Assembly (NCBI RefSeq): GCF_029892155.1
Contig: NZ_JARZAG010000028.1
Span: 1-64,000 of the forward strand
Direction: 5' to 3'
Source: Kitasatospora sp. GAS204B
Lineage (GTDB): Bacteria; Actinomycetota; Actinomycetes; Streptomycetales; Streptomycetaceae
Length of the DNA stretch: 64,000 nt
Translations under genes and position numbers: made by a program
The notes under the pieces: generated by a model
The model's input: only the letters and a program-made list of their open reading frames with translations
Databases searched by the model: none
What the model was told of the DNA's origin: nothing
In this document: positions 63,104 through 64,000 of the stretch, in pieces
Layout: every line of letters starts with the position of its first letter
Position numbering within the stretch: the first letter of the stretch is position 1

Positions 63104-64000
63104 CTACGGGGCCGGACTGACAACGCCCTCGCGCGGACCGGGCAACCCGGCCCCGGCGGCCGCCAGCGGGTTGGCCACCCGCCCGTACACGGCCGCGTGC
63201 GGGCGCTCGGGCCGGTCCCGGTAGCCGTCCAGCAGCAGCCGGTTGCGGTTCAGGCAGAGCCGGTCGATGGTCGGGGTGAACAGGTCGAAGAGCGCGAACC
63301 GCTCGGCCAGCTCGGGAAAACGCGCCTGGTGGGCCAGCACCGCGGCCCGCAGCAGACCCCAGAACTCCGCCTCCGGCAGGGCGAGTCGGCGTTCCAGCAG
63401 CGGCGCCAGGTAGCGGTACACGCCGATGAACAGGCCCGCGTGCAGGAACTGGCACAGGCCCGCCGGCGCCTCGCGCAGCAGCACCTCGGCCACCTCGGGC
63501 GGCAGCTCGCGCAGTTCGGGCAGGTCCTGGTCGCTGAGGTTGACGTCGTCGACGAAGTCCTTGACCGCCAGCCGGACCGGGACGTCGCGCTCGTCGAAGA
63601 GCAGGATCGCGTTCTCGCCGTGCGGGGAGAAGACCGTGCCGTAGCGGTAGAGGAAGTGCAGCAGCGGCGGCAGCATCACGCCGAACAGCCGGGCCGTCCA
63701 GTCCCGCACGGAGAGCCCCGAGCGGGCGATCAGCTCCTCGACCAGGGCCCGGCCGTCCGTCCCGGTCTGCAGCAGCGCGGCCAGCGTGCGCCCGCGCTCC
63801 CCCGGTTCGAGGTACCCGCCCAACGGTTCGCGCCAGATCGCGCCGAGCAGTTCCTTGTACTGGTAGGGCGCCTCCGGCAGCCGCGCGTAGTAGGGGTGCT
63901 CGACGGTGACCGAGGCGACCTCGCCGAGCAGCACCACCCGGCACTCCTCGCGCAGGAAGGGGTCACCGTCGCGCAGCCCGTGGATCCACGCGGTGACCGC
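63104..64000 (-). CDS. IucA/IucC family siderophore synthetase, 5' end beyond the window
   Basis: The frame is open to the right edge, so about 298 C-terminal codons of a longer gene are seen. The motifs YGTVFSPHGENAILLF, VKDFVDDVNLSD and NRNRLLLDGYRDRP are typical of NIS synthetases, which condense citrate, succinyl or similar carboxylates with amines using ATP. A usual enzyme has about 600 residues, so half is missing. It ends 12 bases before the helicase start on the same strand. Which siderophore is made cannot be told from this fragment. Confidence 0.85.
   Translation of the reverse strand, partial: AVTAWIHGLRDGDPFLREECRVVLLGEVASVTVEHPYYARLPEAPYQYKELLGAIWREPLGGYLEPGERGRTLAALLQTGTDGRALVEELIARSGLSVRDWTARLFGVMLPPLLHFLYRYGTVFSPHGENAILLFDERDVPVRLAVKDFVDDVNLSDQDLPELRELPPEVAEVLLREAPAGLCQFLHAGLFIGVYRYLAPLLERRLALPEAEFWGLLRAAVLAHQARFPELAERFALFDLFTPTIDRLCLNRNRLLLDGYRDRPERPHAAVYGRVANPLAAAGAGLPGPREGVVSPAP

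Overview
The window is a stretch of chromosome from a very GC-rich actinomycete of the Streptomyces/Kitasatospora type. The evidence is the extreme third-position GC, frequent GTG and TTG starts behind GGAGG-like ribosome binding sites, the principal sigma factor HrdB, a DasR-type operator at ptsH, a conservon operon (cvnABCD plus two P450s), a class II ribonucleotide reductase paired with nrdR, and an actinobacterial SOS box at lexA. Most of it reads as conserved chromosomal core. No tRNA, rRNA, CRISPR array, transposase or phage gene was seen. The only clear sign of recent mobility is a free-standing LAGLIDADG homing-endonuclease-type gene lying tail to tail with rtcB.

Layout. 1-8.9 kb: sulfurtransferase, VOC protein, thymidine kinase, phosphodiesterase plus DUF5998, a PatA-like acetyltransferase/acyl-CoA synthetase protein, HPr (ptsH) under a DasR-like site, and a GNAT protein. 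8.9-12.1 kb: methyltransferase, the homing endonuclease gene, rtcB, and a possible 33-codon leader ORF. 12.1-17.5 kb: an M16 peptidase pair and parC. 17.6-19.7 kb: sucrase/ferredoxin-like protein and a secreted NlpC/P60 hydrolase with aromatic tandem repeats. 19.8-24.6 kb: a leftward cluster of ActP-like symporter, DUF485, two-component system and membrane protein. 24.8-31.8 kb: parE, a small zinc-ribbon protein, a secreted trypsin-like protease, hrdB and a FadR-type regulator. 31.9-35.2 kb: a degenerate ABC ATPase with its permease, and a NUDIX/NrtR-type regulator with a putative operator inside its promoter. 35.4-46.3 kb: a debranching-enzyme-like protein, an alpha/beta hydrolase, DUF4192, a RecQ-phosphoribosyltransferase fusion with three perfect DnaA boxes upstream, two proteins of unknown function, and RNase HII. 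46.4-49.8 kb: a carbohydrate ABC importer without its own ATPase. 50-55.6 kb: a conservon with CYP154-like and CYP157-like P450s, the latter lacking the ExxR arginine. 55.8-60.9 kb: nrdJ-nrdR facing lexA across a regulatory region. 61-64 kb: a DinG-like helicase and a truncated IucA/IucC siderophore synthetase.

How parts fit together: chromosome topology and repair (parC, parE, RecQ, DinG, LexA, NrdRJ, RNase HII) and global control (HrdB, HPr/DasR) are dispersed through the window. Many genes end in perfect GC-rich hairpins without U tracts. The points most worth a second look are the rtcB/endonuclease pair with an AT-rich recoded patch in the rtcB active site, the DnaA-box cluster, the ATPase lacking catalytic residues but carrying a hexapeptide minisatellite, and the NUDIX operator. 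All family calls rest on motifs read by eye; no database search was possible.
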